Shown here: positions 53,786-63,496 of the stretch, one piece after another
Position numbering within the stretch: position 1 is the first letter of the stretch
How the letters are laid out: every line of letters starts with the position of its first letter
Program-made: the position numbers and the translations under genes
NCBI GenBank assembly: GCA_020725195.1
Contig: DYFL01000006.1
Coordinates: 1-64,000 of the forward strand
DNA: 64,000 nt
Direction of reading: 5' to 3'
From: Hydrogenophilus sp.
GTDB taxonomy: Bacteria; Pseudomonadota; Gammaproteobacteria; Burkholderiales; Thiobacillaceae
Notes under the pieces: model-generated
What the model was told of the DNA's origin: nothing
What the model saw: only the letters and a program-made list of their open reading frames with translations
Database searches by the model: none

Positions 53786-55906
53786 ATGAACCCACTGCTG
53801 CTGCGCCTGCTGCCCTTCCTGCGCTGGTTCCCCCTGAGCCAGGCCACCCTCAAGGCCGATTTCGTCGCCGGCATCACCGTGGCCCTGGTCTTGATCCCGC
53901 AGTCCATGGCCTATGCGCAGCTGGCCGGCCTGCCGGCCTATTACGGCCTGTATGCGGCCTTCCTGCCGGTGGCCGTCGCCTCGCTGTGGGGCTCTTCCAA
54001 CCAGCTGGGCACCGGACCCGTGGCGGTGGTCTCGCTGCTGACCGCGTCCACCCTGGCGGTGTATGCCGCCCCGGGGTCCGACAGCTTCATCGCCCTGGCC
54101 ATCATGCTCGCCTTCCTCGTCGGGGTGATCCAGTTCGCCCTGGGCGTGTTCAAGCTGGGCGTGATCGTGAACTTCCTCTCCCACCCGGTGATCGTGGGCT
54201 TCACCAATGCGGCGGCCATCATCATCGGCCTGTCGCAGGTGAGCAAGCTCTTCGGCGTGCCCATGCCCCGCAGCGAGTCCTTCCTGGTCGACATCTGGGG
54301 CGTGTTCCAGCAGATCGGCGACACCCACTTCCCCACCCTGCTCATGGGGCTGGGCGCCATCGCCTTGATGTGGGCGATCAAGAAGTACAGGCCTGCGCTG
54401 CCGGGCGTGCTCATCGCGGTGGTGGTCGCCACCCTCGTGAGCTGGGCCATCGGCTTCGAGCGCAACGCCGTCGGCCGGCTGGACCAGGTGGCCGACACCC
54501 AGGTCCAGGCCCTGGTCAAGCGGGTGTCCGACATGTCCCACCAGGTGGAAGAGCTGAACAAGGAGATCGCCGACAAGGCCGAGGCCCTGCAGCAGGCCAT
54601 CAAGCTGGAGGGCAAGGCCAGCGAGAACGTCATCGCCCAGGAGGCCGACCTCGGCCTCACCCGGCTGTCGCTGCAGACCCTGGAGCACGAGCTCAACCAG
54701 CAGAAGGCGCAGCTGCGCCACATCAAGGTGGTGCGCCAGGTGGACGACCAGAACCGGACCGTGGCCGTCTACGTCGAAGGCCGCGCGCCCGGGAGCGTCA
54801 AGCTCGACAGCGCGACCTACCGCATCCGCAAGGTCAAGGACGAGGAGTTCAGGCTGCAGGGCGGCGGCGAGGTGGTGGGCAGCATCCCCGAGGGCCTGCC
54901 CAGCTTCGCCCTGCCCACGATGGACTTCGGCAAGTTCGGCAGCCTCCTGATCTCCGCCCTGGTGATCTCCCTGGTCGGCTTCATGGAGGCCATCTCCATC
55001 GCCAAGGCCATGGCGGCCCGGACCAAGCAGCGCATCGACCCGAACCAGGAGCTGATCGGCCAGGGGCTGGCCAACATCGTGGGCAGCATCTCCCAGTCCT
55101 ACCCGGTGTCCGGTTCCTTCTCGCGCTCCGCGGTGAACCTCAACGCGGGGGCCAAGACCGGCATGTCGGCGGTGATCACCGCCCTGGCCGTCCTGGTCAC
55201 CCTGCTGTTCCTGACCCCGCTGCTGTACCACCTACCCCAGGCCGTGCTGGCCGCCATCATCATCATGGCGGTGATCGGGCTGGTGAACTTCAAGGCGATC
55301 AAGCACGCCTGGCACACCCACAAGCACGACGGGGCGGCCGCCGTCGTGGCCTTCGTCGCCACGCTCGCCTTCGCGCCGCACCTGGACAACGGCATCATGG
55401 TCGGGGCGGGGCTCGCCATCGTGCTCTACCTGCTGCGCACCATGTCGCCGCGGGTGGCGCTGCTCGGCCGCTACAAGGACGGCACCCTGCGCGACCTCAA
55501 GGTCAACCCCGACCTGCCCAAGAGCGAGCACGTGGTGGCCATGCGCTACGACGGCTCGCTCTACTTCGCCAACGTGTCCTACTTCGAGGACGCGGTGCTG
55601 GAGGCGCTGGTGGGGCACCCGAAGGCCAAGTTCATCCTCATCGTGGGCGACGCCATCAACCAGCTCGACGCCTCGGGCGAGGAGGTGGTGCACCACCTGG
55701 TCGAGCGGCTGCGCGAGAACGGGGTCACCCTGGTCTTCTCCGGCCTCAAGAAGCAGGTGCTGGACGTCATGCGCGCCACCGGCCTGTTCGAGCTGATCGG
55801 GCACGAGAACATCTTCGCCACCGAGAACCAGGCCCTCGCCGCCATCTACGAGCGCCTGGGCGATGAGGCGGCGGACGACCTGCTCTGCCCGGTGCTCCCG
55901 CGCTGA
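53786..55906 (+). CDS. SulP family anion transporter with coiled-coil insert and STAS domain
   Basis: A 706-residue paralogue of the SulP at 26942 (shared LLPFLRWFPLSQATLKADFVAGITVALVLIPQSMAYAQLAGLP start). The membrane domain is interrupted at about residues 225-368 by a soluble insert with strong heptads (QVEELNKEIADKAEALQQAIKLEGKA, SLQTLEHELNQQKAQL). STAS lies at about 555-690 (MRYDGSLYFANVSYFEDAV, LIVGDAINQLDASGEEVVHHL). It could carry bicarbonate or sulfate. It is a single gene, 15 bases before the methyltransferase gene. Confidence 0.88.
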   Translation: MNPLLLRLLPFLRWFPLSQATLKADFVAGITVALVLIPQSMAYAQLAGLPAYYGLYAAFLPVAVASLWGSSNQLGTGPVAVVSLLTASTLAVYAAPGSDSFIALAIMLAFLVGVIQFALGVFKLGVIVNFLSHPVIVGFTNAAAIIIGLSQVSKLFGVPMPRSESFLVDIWGVFQQIGDTHFPTLLMGLGAIALMWAIKKYRPALPGVLIAVVVATLVSWAIGFERNAVGRLDQVADTQVQALVKRVSDMSHQVEELNKEIADKAEALQQAIKLEGKASENVIAQEADLGLTRLSLQTLEHELNQQKAQLRHIKVVRQVDDQNRTVAVYVEGRAPGSVKLDSATYRIRKVKDEEFRLQGGGEVVGSIPEGLPSFALPTMDFGKFGSLLISALVISLVGFMEAISIAKAMAARTKQRIDPNQELIGQGLANIVGSISQSYPVSGSFSRSAVNLNAGAKTGMSAVITALAVLVTLLFLTPLLYHLPQAVLAAIIIMAVIGLVNFKAIKHAWHTHKHDGAAAVVAFVATLAFAPHLDNGIMVGAGLAIVLYLLRTMSPRVALLGRYKDGTLRDLKVNPDLPKSEHVVAMRYDGSLYFANVSYFEDAVLEALVGHPKAKFILIVGDAINQLDASGEEVVHHLVERLRENGVTLVFSGLKKQVLDVMRATGLFELIGHENIFATENQALAAIYERLGDEAADDLLCPVLPR

Positions 55907-55921
55907 GCCCCCAGGCCCCCG

Positions 55922-57115
55922 ATGCACGCGCCGCCCGGCATGTCGCCGCAGGCGGCGCGTTTTTTTGAGCTGCAGGAGATCCTCCTCGCCTGCGAAGGGC
56001 TCTGGCGGCCGGCGCCGTTCCATGTGCGCCGTCCGGGCTGGTGCGAGACCCGGCCGGAGCTGGCCGGGCACGCGCTGGGCCTGCCGGATGCCGAGGTGCA
56101 TCGCCTCGCGGCGGACAACGCCGCGCTCATCGACTGGATCGCCGCCTTCATCCCCGAGCTCGCGGCCCTGCGCCGGCTGATCGGGCTGCCTCGGCTCGAT
56201 GCATCCCGAACCGAGGTGTCGAATCGCCTGGGCTGGCAGATCCCCGGCCGCAAGCTCGCCCAGGTCGAGGCCTTCGCCGAGGCCATGGGCGCGCCCGCGC
56301 GGGCCGTGCTCGAATGGTGTTCCGGCAAGGGGCACCTGGGGCGCTGGCTGGCGTCGAGGTGGGGCGTGCCGGTGGCGAGCCTGGAGCTCGATGCGGCCCT
56401 GTGCGCCGAGGGCGACGCGCTCGCCCGGCGGGCCCGTCTCGCCCAGCGCTTCGTCTGCGCCGATGCGCTCGATCCGGCCTCGGCGCGCCACCTCGCCGGC
56501 CGCCATGCCGTCGCCCTGCACGCCTGCGGCGACCTGCACGTGGCCCTGATCCGCGGTGCGGTGGCTTCAGGCGCGGCGGCCCTGGATCTCTCCCCCTGCT
56601 GCTACTACCGCACGGCGAGCGCGGAGTACCGTCCCCTCAATCCGGATGCGCGCCTCAAGCTCGGCCGCGACGAGCTGCACCTGGCGGTCACGGACACGGC
56701 GACCGCAGGGGCCCGCGACCTCCGCCAGCGCGACCGCGGCATGGCCTGGAAGCTGGCCTTCCTCAACCTGCGGGAGGCGCTCGCCGGCATCGAGCCGGCC
56801 CGGCCCTTCAAGCCGGTCCCCGCGGCCTGGACTTCGCTGGGCTTCGAGGCCTGGTGTCGCCGGCTCGCCCTGCGCGAAGGCATCGCAGTGCCGGCGCACT
56901 ACGACTGGTCCGCGCTCGAGGCCGCGGGCTGGGCGCGCCGGCGCGAGGTGGTGCGCCTGGAACTGGTGCGCCACGTCTTCCGCCGGCCCCTGGAGATCTG
57001 GCTCGCGCTCGACCGGGTGCTCTACCTGGAGCGGGCGGGCTACCGCGTGCGCCTCGCCGAGTTCTGCGACCGCAGCCTCACCCCGCGCAACCTCCTCATC
57101 TCGGCCCGGCGCTAG
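55922..57115 (+). CDS. Class I SAM-dependent methyltransferase
   Basis: A 397-residue protein with an N-terminal helical part and a SAM-binding motif VLEWCSGKGHLGRWLASRWG near residue 135. VALHACGDLHVALI and the motif LDLSPCCYYR near 220 recall the METTL25/RRNAD1-type methyltransferase group. The target is unknown (RNA or protein). Its last 4 bases overlap the end of the RND gene on the other strand. The GC-rich GGCGCGTTTTTTTGAG at 55950 is a T-run inside the gene. Confidence 0.8.
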   Translation: MHAPPGMSPQAARFFELQEILLACEGLWRPAPFHVRRPGWCETRPELAGHALGLPDAEVHRLAADNAALIDWIAAFIPELAALRRLIGLPRLDASRTEVSNRLGWQIPGRKLAQVEAFAEAMGAPARAVLEWCSGKGHLGRWLASRWGVPVASLELDAALCAEGDALARRARLAQRFVCADALDPASARHLAGRHAVALHACGDLHVALIRGAVASGAAALDLSPCCYYRTASAEYRPLNPDARLKLGRDELHLAVTDTATAGARDLRQRDRGMAWKLAFLNLREALAGIEPARPFKPVPAAWTSLGFEAWCRRLALREGIAVPAHYDWSALEAAGWARRREVVRLELVRHVFRRPLEIWLALDRVLYLERAGYRVRLAEFCDRSLTPRNLLISARR

Positions 57116-60100
57116 CCGCCGCGGCGCGCGCGCCTGCGGGCCAGGGCGCCTTCCACCAGGGAATACACCGCCGGCACCACCACCAGGGTGAGCAGGGTGG
57201 AGGAGAGCATGCCGCCGATCACCGCCACCGCCAGCGGGCCGTTGGTCTCGGCGCCGGCGCCCAGGCCCAGGGCGGCAGGCAGCAGGGCGAGGATGACGGT
57301 GAAGGAGGTCATGAGCACCGGCCGCATCCGCGTCGGGCAGGCGTCCCGGAGCGCCGCGTCGATCGCCATGCCTTCCCTGCGCCGCTGGTTGGTCAGGTCC
57401 ACGAGCAGGATGGAGTTCTTCGCCACCAGGCCGATCAGGAGCACCAGCCCGATCATGGAGTAGATGTTCAGGGTGTGGCCGGTCGCCCACAGCGCCACGA
57501 CGCCGCCGATGATGGCGAGCGGCTGCGCCACCATGATGATGAGCGGCTGCAGGAAGGAGTTGAACTGGCTCGCGAGCACCATGTAGAGCAGGACCAGCGC
57601 GAGCACGAAGGCGAAGGCCATGTTGCGGGCGGTCTTCTCGAATTCCTCCGCCTGGCCGACCATCTTCACCCCGTAGCCGGGCGGCAGCAGCTCGGCGGCG
57701 CTCGCCTCGATCCTCGCCACGGCCTCGCCCAGCGGCACGGTCGGGCTGCCGAAGAACTGGGCGGCGTACTGCAGGTCCATGCGGCCGATCACCGCGGGGC
57801 CGAGCCTCTCCTCGAACCGCGCGACGGTGTCCAGGCGCACCAGCTCGCCGCCCGCGGCGCGCAGATAGACCTTGGAGAGGTCGGCGGGGCGCGCGAACTC
57901 GCCGTCCTTCGCCTTGAGCCGCACGTAGTAGCGCTCGCCGTCGCCCGGCTCGTCGTTGTAGCGGGCGACGTCGACGCCGCCGGTGAGCACGTTGACCGCC
58001 AGGGCGACGTCGTTGGAGCCGAGCCCCAGGCTGTTGGCGCGGGTGCGGTCGAGCTCCATCCTGAGCTGCGGCAGGTCGAGCTGCAGGTTCATGTCCAGGC
58101 GGCCGATGCCGGGGTCGGCCGAGAGCCGCTCCTGCATCTGCTTGGCCAGGCGCCCGACCTCCTGCAGATTGGGGCCGGAGACCACGAACTGCAGCGGATC
58201 GCCGCGCTGGCCGCTGACGATGGGCACCGGCGCCGGGAAGGCGCGGGCGCCGGGGATCTGCGCCAGTTCCCGCCTGAGGATGGGGATCAGCTCGTACTGC
58301 CTGAGCGCCCTATCGCCGCGGTCGGCCATGCGCACGAAGGCGAAGGCCTCGTTGACCTGGCCGGCCTGGCCCAGGCCGACGGCGGTGAAATAGGTGGCGA
58401 CCTCCTTGTGCCGGGCGAGGACCTGTTCCACCTCGCGCAGGCGTTCGCTGGTGTAGTCGATGCTGGAGCCCAGCGGGGCCTTCACGTAGACCAGGAAGCG
58501 GCCCTCATCCTCCTCCGGCACGAAGGTCTTGCCGATGTTGGCGAAGAACCAGCCCGAGGTGAGCACGACCAGGGCGGTGGCGAGGACGACCTTCCAGCGG
58601 TGGCCCATGGCGTAGGCGAGCAGGCGCCGGTAGGCGTCGTCCAGGGCGCGGAAGGCGGCATCGAGGGCGCGGTAGACCCGGCCGTGCCGCTGCTTCACGA
58701 CGAGATAGCGCGAGCAGAGCATGGGCGTGAGGGTGAGCGAGACGAACAGCGAGACCAGCACGCCGAAGGTCACCACCACGGCGAAGGACTTGAAGAACAT
58801 GCCGACGATGCCGCCCAGGAACATGACCGGGGCGAAGATGGAGACCAGAGACAGGGTGGCGGCGAGCACGGCGAAGACCACCTCGCGGCTGCCGGAGATC
58901 GCGGCGGTGACGGGGTCGGGGTCGATCGACTCGCGGTGCCGGTGGATGTTCTGGCTCCGGCCGCCCGCATCCGCGGGCTTGACCCCGGCTTCGCCGGCGT
59001 CAGCCTGCGCCGAAACATTTATCGCCATCTCGCGGTGGCGATAAATGTTTTCCAGGACCACGATGGCGTCGTCCACCACCACGCCGATCAGCAGCAGCAG
59101 GGCGAGCAGGGTCAGCGCGTTGAAGGTGTAGCCGAAGAAATACATCACGGCGATGGCGCCCAGCAGCGACACCGGGATGGCGAGCGAGATGATGAGCGTC
59201 GAGCGCCAGCTCTTGAGGAAGAGCAGCACGATGAGCGCGGCGAGCACGGTGCCCTCGACCAGGTGGTCGAGCAGGGCGTCGACCATCTCCTGGATGAACA
59301 GGGCGTCGTTGGAGGCGACCGTGATGGTCATGCCCGGCGGCAGCTGCGGGACGATCTCCTTTTCGAGCTTCTCCTTGACGGCGTCGACGATCGCCACGGT
59401 GTTGGTGTTGGGCACCTTGACGATCCCCAGGCCGATGGTGGGCTGGCCGTTGAAGCGGGCGAGCTGCCGGTAGTCCGACAGGCCGTCCTCCACCTCGGCC
59501 ACGTCCTTGAGCCGGATGGGCGCGCCGGCGCGGTAGGCCACCACCATCTCCTCCAGGGCCTCGACGGAATGGAACTCGAGGTCGAGCTTGAGCAGGTGCT
59601 CGGTGGCCGCGCCGGTGACGAAGCCGCCGGGCAGCTGCACGTGCTCGCGCTCGAAGGCGCCGAGCAGGTCCTGGGCGGTGACCCCCAGCGCCGCCATGCG
59701 CTCAGGCAGCAGGTTGGCGCGGATGGTGCGGTCGCGCCGGCCGCCCAGGCGCACCTCGCCGACGCCGGCGATGGTCTCCAGGCGCTTCTTCACCACGTTG
59801 CGGGCGTGCTGGTTCAGCTGCTGCTGGGTGCGGTCGCCCTGCAGCGCGAGCCACATGATGGGGCTGGAGTTGGTCTCCACCTTGGCCACCACCGGGGGGT
59901 CGGCGTCCCTGGGCAGGCTGCGGAGGACCTGGTTGATCTTGGCCTGCACCTCGTTGAAGGCGACGTCGACGTTCTTGTCCAGATCGAAGGTGATGGCGAC
60001 CACGGACACGCCGGGCGAGGAGGTGGAGTTGACGTGCTGGATGCCCGGCGTGCTGTTGACCGCCGTCTCGATGAGGCCGGTGATGCTGGCGTCGACGATG

Positions 60101-60270
60101 TCGGGGTTGGCGCCCTTGAGCGTGGTGGTGATGGAGATGACGGGGAATTCGATGTAGGGGAAGCGGTCGATGCCGATGCGCAGGAAGCTGATGATGCCGA
60201 AGAGCACCAGCACCCCGGAGAGCATCCAGGCGAGGACGTGGCGCCTGATCGAGAGCTCGGGCAGGGTCAT
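57112..60270 (-). CDS. RND efflux pump inner-membrane transporter with in-frame palindromic insertion
   Basis: A 1052-residue RND (HAE1/AcrB-like) proton-driven exporter. TM1 (LAWMLSGVLVLFGIISFLRIG), the porter domains, TM4 with the proton-relay aspartates in LLIGVVVDDAIVVLENIYRHRE, and the C-terminal half (GLVAKNSILLVDLTNQRR) are all present. Residues about 415-447 (MAINVSAQADAGEAGVKPAD... to NIHRHRE) are an insertion that duplicates NIYRHRE and is encoded by palindromic module B. Relatives go straight from RHRE to DPV. The frame is kept. The gene overlaps the adaptor by 4 bases and belongs to a TetR-controlled operon. Confidence 0.9.
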   Translation of the reverse strand: MTLPELSIRRHVLAWMLSGVLVLFGIISFLRIGIDRFPYIEFPVISITTTLKGANPDIVDASITGLIETAVNSTPGIQHVNSTSSPGVSVVAITFDLDKNVDVAFNEVQAKINQVLRSLPRDADPPVVAKVETNSSPIMWLALQGDRTQQQLNQHARNVVKKRLETIAGVGEVRLGGRRDRTIRANLLPERMAALGVTAQDLLGAFEREHVQLPGGFVTGAATEHLLKLDLEFHSVEALEEMVVAYRAGAPIRLKDVAEVEDGLSDYRQLARFNGQPTIGLGIVKVPNTNTVAIVDAVKEKLEKEIVPQLPPGMTITVASNDALFIQEMVDALLDHLVEGTVLAALIVLLFLKSWRSTLIISLAIPVSLLGAIAVMYFFGYTFNALTLLALLLLIGVVVDDAIVVLENIYRHREMAINVSAQADAGEAGVKPADAGGRSQNIHRHRESIDPDPVTAAISGSREVVFAVLAATLSLVSIFAPVMFLGGIVGMFFKSFAVVVTFGVLVSLFVSLTLTPMLCSRYLVVKQRHGRVYRALDAAFRALDDAYRRLLAYAMGHRWKVVLATALVVLTSGWFFANIGKTFVPEEDEGRFLVYVKAPLGSSIDYTSERLREVEQVLARHKEVATYFTAVGLGQAGQVNEAFAFVRMADRGDRALRQYELIPILRRELAQIPGARAFPAPVPIVSGQRGDPLQFVVSGPNLQEVGRLAKQMQERLSADPGIGRLDMNLQLDLPQLRMELDRTRANSLGLGSNDVALAVNVLTGGVDVARYNDEPGDGERYYVRLKAKDGEFARPADLSKVYLRAAGGELVRLDTVARFEERLGPAVIGRMDLQYAAQFFGSPTVPLGEAVARIEASAAELLPPGYGVKMVGQAEEFEKTARNMAFAFVLALVLLYMVLASQFNSFLQPLIIMVAQPLAIIGGVVALWATGHTLNIYSMIGLVLLIGLVAKNSILLVDLTNQRRREGMAIDAALRDACPTRMRPVLMTSFTVILALLPAALGLGAGAETNGPLAVAVIGGMLSSTLLTLVVVPAVYSLVEGALARRRARRGG
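58930..59050. repeat. Palindromic module B inserted in frame in the RND gene
   Basis: A 99-bp insertion (33 codons). A perfect 15-bp inverted repeat, AAACATTTATCGCCA at 59013-59027 and its complement at 59036-59050 with an 8-base loop, is formed partly by native gene sequence. The core, 58952-59015, on the minus strand runs TTTCGGCGCAGGCT, a GC hairpin around GGCGAAGCC, GTCAAG, a GCCCGC-GGAT-GCGGGC hairpin and CGGCCGGAGCCA. It aligns along its length with module A (5541-5604). The RHRE codons are repeated on both sides (24 bp, about two-thirds identical). Confidence 0.85.
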
Positions 60271-61334
60271 GGAGTGTGAACCTCGCGAAGCGCCGCCCCG
60301 GCGGGCGCCTGCACGGCGACCTTCGCCCCGTCGGTGAGGAAGCCGGCGCCGTCGACCGCCACGGTCTCGCCCGCCTGGAGCCCCTCCAGGATCTCGATCT
60401 CGCCCCGGTCCTTGGTGCCGGCCCTGACCACGCGCTGGGCGGCCCGGCCGTCGGCGACGACGTAGACCACGGTGCCGGCCGGGCGCAGCACCACGCTTTG
60501 CTCGGGCACCATCACCGCGCCGGGGTGGGTCTCGACCACGACGCGGCCGGTGACCGAGGCGCCGGGGCGCCACTGCCCCGGGTTCCCCACCTCGACGATG
60601 GCGTCGAAGGAGCGGCTGCCCGTCCCGACCAGGGAGCGCACCTCGGTCACCCGCCCCGTGAAGGGGGCGTCCGGGGCGCTGGGGGTCGTGAGGTAGACGG
60701 TCTGCCCGGCGCGGATGCGGGCCGCCGCGGTCTCCGGGAAGGGCAGGCGGATGCGCAGCCGTTCGCTGGTGGCGAGCTGGAAGGCGGGCTGGCCCAGTTC
60801 GAGCCAGTCGCCCTGGGAGACGAGGCGCGCCTCCACCCGGCCGGCCACGGGGGCGACGATGCGGGTGCGCGCGAGGTTCTTGGCGGCGCGGACGTGCTGC
60901 TCCTGGGCGGCCACGTTCAGGGCCTCCACCTCCTCGAGCTTGATCGGCGAGATGAAGCCCTGCCGGGCGAGCTCGCGGTAGCGCTCGGTCAGCCGCCGCT
61001 GGGTGAGGGCCTGGGCCTCCAGGCGCCTGGCGTCGGCGGCGAAGTCGGCGGCGTCGAGCTCGGCGAGCAGCTGGCCCCGCCGCACCGCGTCGCCCACCTC
61101 GGCATGCACCCGGATCACGCGGCCCGCCACCTCGGCGGCGACCATGGGGGCGGTGGCGCTGTCGGCCTCGCCGACGGCCGTCTCGACGAGCTCCAGGTCG
61201 CGCGCCTGGGCCTGGGCCGCGGTGATCAGGGCGGGCGGCGGGCCCTGTTTCGCCGCCTCCTCCTTCCTGCCGCAGCCGCCCAGGGTGGCGCCGGCCAACA
61301 GGGCGGCCAGCAGGGCCCATCGCATCGCTTGCAT
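60267..61334 (-). CDS. RND periplasmic adaptor (membrane fusion protein)
   Basis: A 355-residue lipoprotein (signal with lipobox LGGC at residue about 21) of the AcrA/MexA family. It has the biotinyl-lipoyl half motifs AEVAGRVIRVHAEVGDAVRRGQLLAELD and ARTRIVAPVAGRVEARLVSQGDWLELGQ, a helical hairpin between them, and beta-barrel and membrane-proximal domains after residue 200. It couples the RND pump to an outer-membrane channel; no TolC-type gene is in the window. The stop overlaps the pump start (ATGA). Confidence 0.92.
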   Translation of the reverse strand: MQAMRWALLAALLAGATLGGCGRKEEAAKQGPPPALITAAQAQARDLELVETAVGEADSATAPMVAAEVAGRVIRVHAEVGDAVRRGQLLAELDAADFAADARRLEAQALTQRRLTERYRELARQGFISPIKLEEVEALNVAAQEQHVRAAKNLARTRIVAPVAGRVEARLVSQGDWLELGQPAFQLATSERLRIRLPFPETAAARIRAGQTVYLTTPSAPDAPFTGRVTEVRSLVGTGSRSFDAIVEVGNPGQWRPGASVTGRVVVETHPGAVMVPEQSVVLRPAGTVVYVVADGRAAQRVVRAGTKDRGEIEILEGLQAGETVAVDGAGFLTDGAKVAVQAPAGAALREVHTP

Positions 61335-61337
61335 GGT

Positions 61338-61976
61338 TCAGTCCTCTCGATTCTCGTCGCCGCGCGGCAGGATGCCGTAGAGCAGGATGTCCATGGCCGA
61401 GCGGCTGTATTCGGCCGGCGCGTCGGCGCAGGCCATGTCGGGGAAGTGGCGGAACACCTCGCGGGCCTGGAAGTAGGTGAGGTCGGCGCCGATCATCAGC
61501 ACGGCCGCCATGGCGGGGTCCGCGTCGGCGCGCAGCTCGCCGCGCTGCTGGCCGGCCCTGAGGATCTCCACCAGGCGGGCGAAGTTCTGGCCGAACACTT
61601 GCTCGGCGAACTCCTGCCCCCGCGTCGTGCCCTTCTCCAGCAGGTCGCGCAGGATCAGGCGCGAGACCGGGCCGTTCGCCAGGACATGGGCGAGGTGCTC
61701 GCCGGCATAGCGGCGCAGCCGGGCCTCGAAGCGGCCCTCGGGCACCCCGAGCCGCTCGGTCTCCTCGCAGAAGGCGTCGCAGGCCGCCTTCACCACCGCC
61801 AGGTAGAGCGCGTCCTTGCTCCTGAAGTGGTGGAAGATGTTGGCCTTGCTCACTCCCGCCGCTGCCGCGACGGCGTTCATGGACACGGCGTCGAAGCCGC
61901 GCTCCGAGAACAGCTCGCGGGCCGCGGCGAGGATGCGGGAGACGGAATCGGGGGACTGCGGGGTCGGCGGCGGCAT
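61338..61976 (-). CDS. TetR family repressor of the RND operon
   Basis: A 212-residue TetR regulator: helix-turn-helix [45 protein letters not shown], then a ligand-binding helical domain. It is the first gene of the operon with the adaptor (3 bases apart) and pump. I chose [12 protein letters not shown] at 61976 because a palindromic operator-like sequence lies immediately upstream; the in-frame ATG 57 bases earlier would place the operator inside the gene. Confidence 0.9.
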   Translation of the reverse strand: MPPPTPQSPDSVSRILAAARELFSERGFDAVSMNAVAAAAGVSKANIFHHFRSKDALYLAVVKAACDAFCEETERLGVPEGRFEARLRRYAGEHLAHVLANGPVSRLILRDLLEKGTTRGQEFAEQVFGQNFARLVEILRAGQQRGELRADADPAMAAVLMIGADLTYFQAREVFRHFPDMACADAPAEYSRSAMDILLYGILPRGDENRED

Positions 61977-61994
61977 TGACTGACCGGTCGGTAA
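61977..61994. promoter_or_regulatory. TetR operator candidate
   Basis: AC-x-GACCGGTC-x-GT is a palindrome centred on ACCGGT, directly upstream of the TetR start codon. Its TGACCGGTCGGT wording is very common for TetR-type repressors of efflux pumps. Autorepression of the regulator and pump operon is the obvious inference. Confidence 0.7.
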
Positions 61995-62131
61995 GCGGAC
62001 GGCCATTATGGACACGGCCCGGGGATCGGGCAATCCCGCCCGGACGCCGGCTGCGCCGGGGCCGTGCCCCGAGTAAGGCCGGCCGCCGCCGTGATAGAAT
62101 TCTTTTTTCTTTGTTTTCCGGGGTTTCCGAC

Positions 62132-63382
62132 ATGTTTTCCGCCGATCAGACCATCCAGAAGATCGATCCAGAGATTTGGGCCGCCATCGAGGGCGAGGCG
62201 AGGCGCCAGGAAGACCACATCGAGCTCATCGCCTCGGAGAACTACACCAGCCCGGCGGTCATGCAGGCCCAGGGCTCGGTGCTGACCAACAAGTACGCCG
62301 AGGGCTATCCCGGCAAGCGCTACTACGGCGGCTGCGAGCACGTCGACGTGGTGGAGCAGCTCGCCATCGACCGGCTGAAGAGGCTCTTCGGCGCCGAGGC
62401 GGCCAACGTCCAGCCCAACTCCGGCTCGCAGGCCAACCAGGCGGTGTTCATGGCCTTCCTCAAGCCGGGCGACACCATCATGGGCATGAGCCTCGCCGAG
62501 GGCGGCCACCTCACCCACGGCATGGCGCTCAACATGAGCGGCAAGTGGTTCAACGTCGTGGCCTACGGCCTCGACGAGCGCGAGGAGATCGACTACGAGC
62601 GCATGGAGCAGCTCGCCCACGAGCACCGGCCCAAGCTCATCATCGCCGGCGCCTCGGCCTACAGCCTGAGGATCGACTTCGAGCGCTTCGCCCGCGTGGC
62701 GAAGGCGATCGGCGCCGTCTTCATGGTCGACATGGCCCACTACGCGGGGCTCATCGCCGCGGGGGTCTACCCCAACCCGGTGCCGCACGCCGACGTGGTC
62801 ACCTCCACCACCCACAAGACCCTGAGGGGGCCTCGCGGCGGCGTCATCCTGATGAAGTCGGAGCACGAGAAGGCGATCAACTCCGCCATCTTCCCCGGCC
62901 TGCAGGGCGGCCCGCTGATGCACGTCATCGCCGGCAAGGCGGTGGCCTTCAAGGAGGCGGCCTCGCCCGAGTTCCGCCGCTACCAGGAGCAGGTCCTGGC
63001 CAACGCCCGGGTCATGGCCCGGGTGCTCTCGGAGGAACGCGGCCTGCGCGTGGTCTCGGGCGGCACCGAGAGCCACGTCTTCCTGCTCGACCTGCGCGCC
63101 AAGAAGATCACCGGCAAGGAGGCCGAGGCCGCCCTGGGCCGCGCCCACATCACGGTGAACAAGAACAGCATCCCCAACGACCCGGAGAAGCCCTTCGTCA
63201 CCTCCGGCATCCGCATCGGCTCGCCGGCCATGACCACCCGCGGCTTCACCGAGATCGAGGCGGAGCGCCTCGCCCACCTCATCGCCGACGTGCTCGACGC
63301 CCCCGCCGACGAGGCCGTGACCCGGCGCGCGGCGGGCGAGGTGCAGGCGATGTGCGCCGAGTTCCCGGTGTACGGGAAATGA
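62132..63382 (+). CDS. glyA: Serine hydroxymethyltransferase
   Basis: A 416-residue PLP enzyme interconverting serine and glycine with tetrahydrofolate. Key segments are [30 protein letters not shown], the lysine motif [16 protein letters not shown] near residue 226 (Schiff-base Lys), and the C-terminal [15 protein letters not shown]. Normal length. ATG 62132 is the family start; the upstream frame is open but is leader. An AT-rich TAGAATTCTTTTTTC leader precedes it. In autotrophs it supplies C1 units. Confidence 0.97.
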   Translation: MFSADQTIQKIDPEIWAAIEGEARRQEDHIELIASENYTSPAVMQAQGSVLTNKYAEGYPGKRYYGGCEHVDVVEQLAIDRLKRLFGAEAANVQPNSGSQANQAVFMAFLKPGDTIMGMSLAEGGHLTHGMALNMSGKWFNVVAYGLDEREEIDYERMEQLAHEHRPKLIIAGASAYSLRIDFERFARVAKAIGAVFMVDMAHYAGLIAAGVYPNPVPHADVVTSTTHKTLRGPRGGVILMKSEHEKAINSAIFPGLQGGPLMHVIAGKAVAFKEAASPEFRRYQEQVLANARVMARVLSEERGLRVVSGGTESHVFLLDLRAKKITGKEAEAALGRAHITVNKNSIPNDPEKPFVTSGIRIGSPAMTTRGFTEIEAERLAHLIADVLDAPADEAVTRRAAGEVQAMCAEFPVYGK

Positions 63383-63400
63383 TTTCGTGAAAAGAGAAAA

Positions 63401-63486
63401 GGGAAATGGGATGCCCTCCCGGCGCTACGCGCCACCCTCCCTGCCGGGAGGGTGCGGCGTTTCCCGTTTCCCATTGCCCATTTCCC
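63401..63486. repeat. Nested inverted repeats between glyA and nrdR
   Basis: GGGAAATGGG at 63401-63410 pairs perfectly with CCCATTTCCC at 63477-63486. Inside it, CCCTCCCGGC at 63414-63423 pairs with GCCGGGAGGG at 63443-63452. The nested stems would form a large hairpin or cruciform covering the whole spacer. It may separate glyA from nrdR transcription. Confidence 0.8.
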
Positions 63487-63496
63487 GCCGTTCCTC

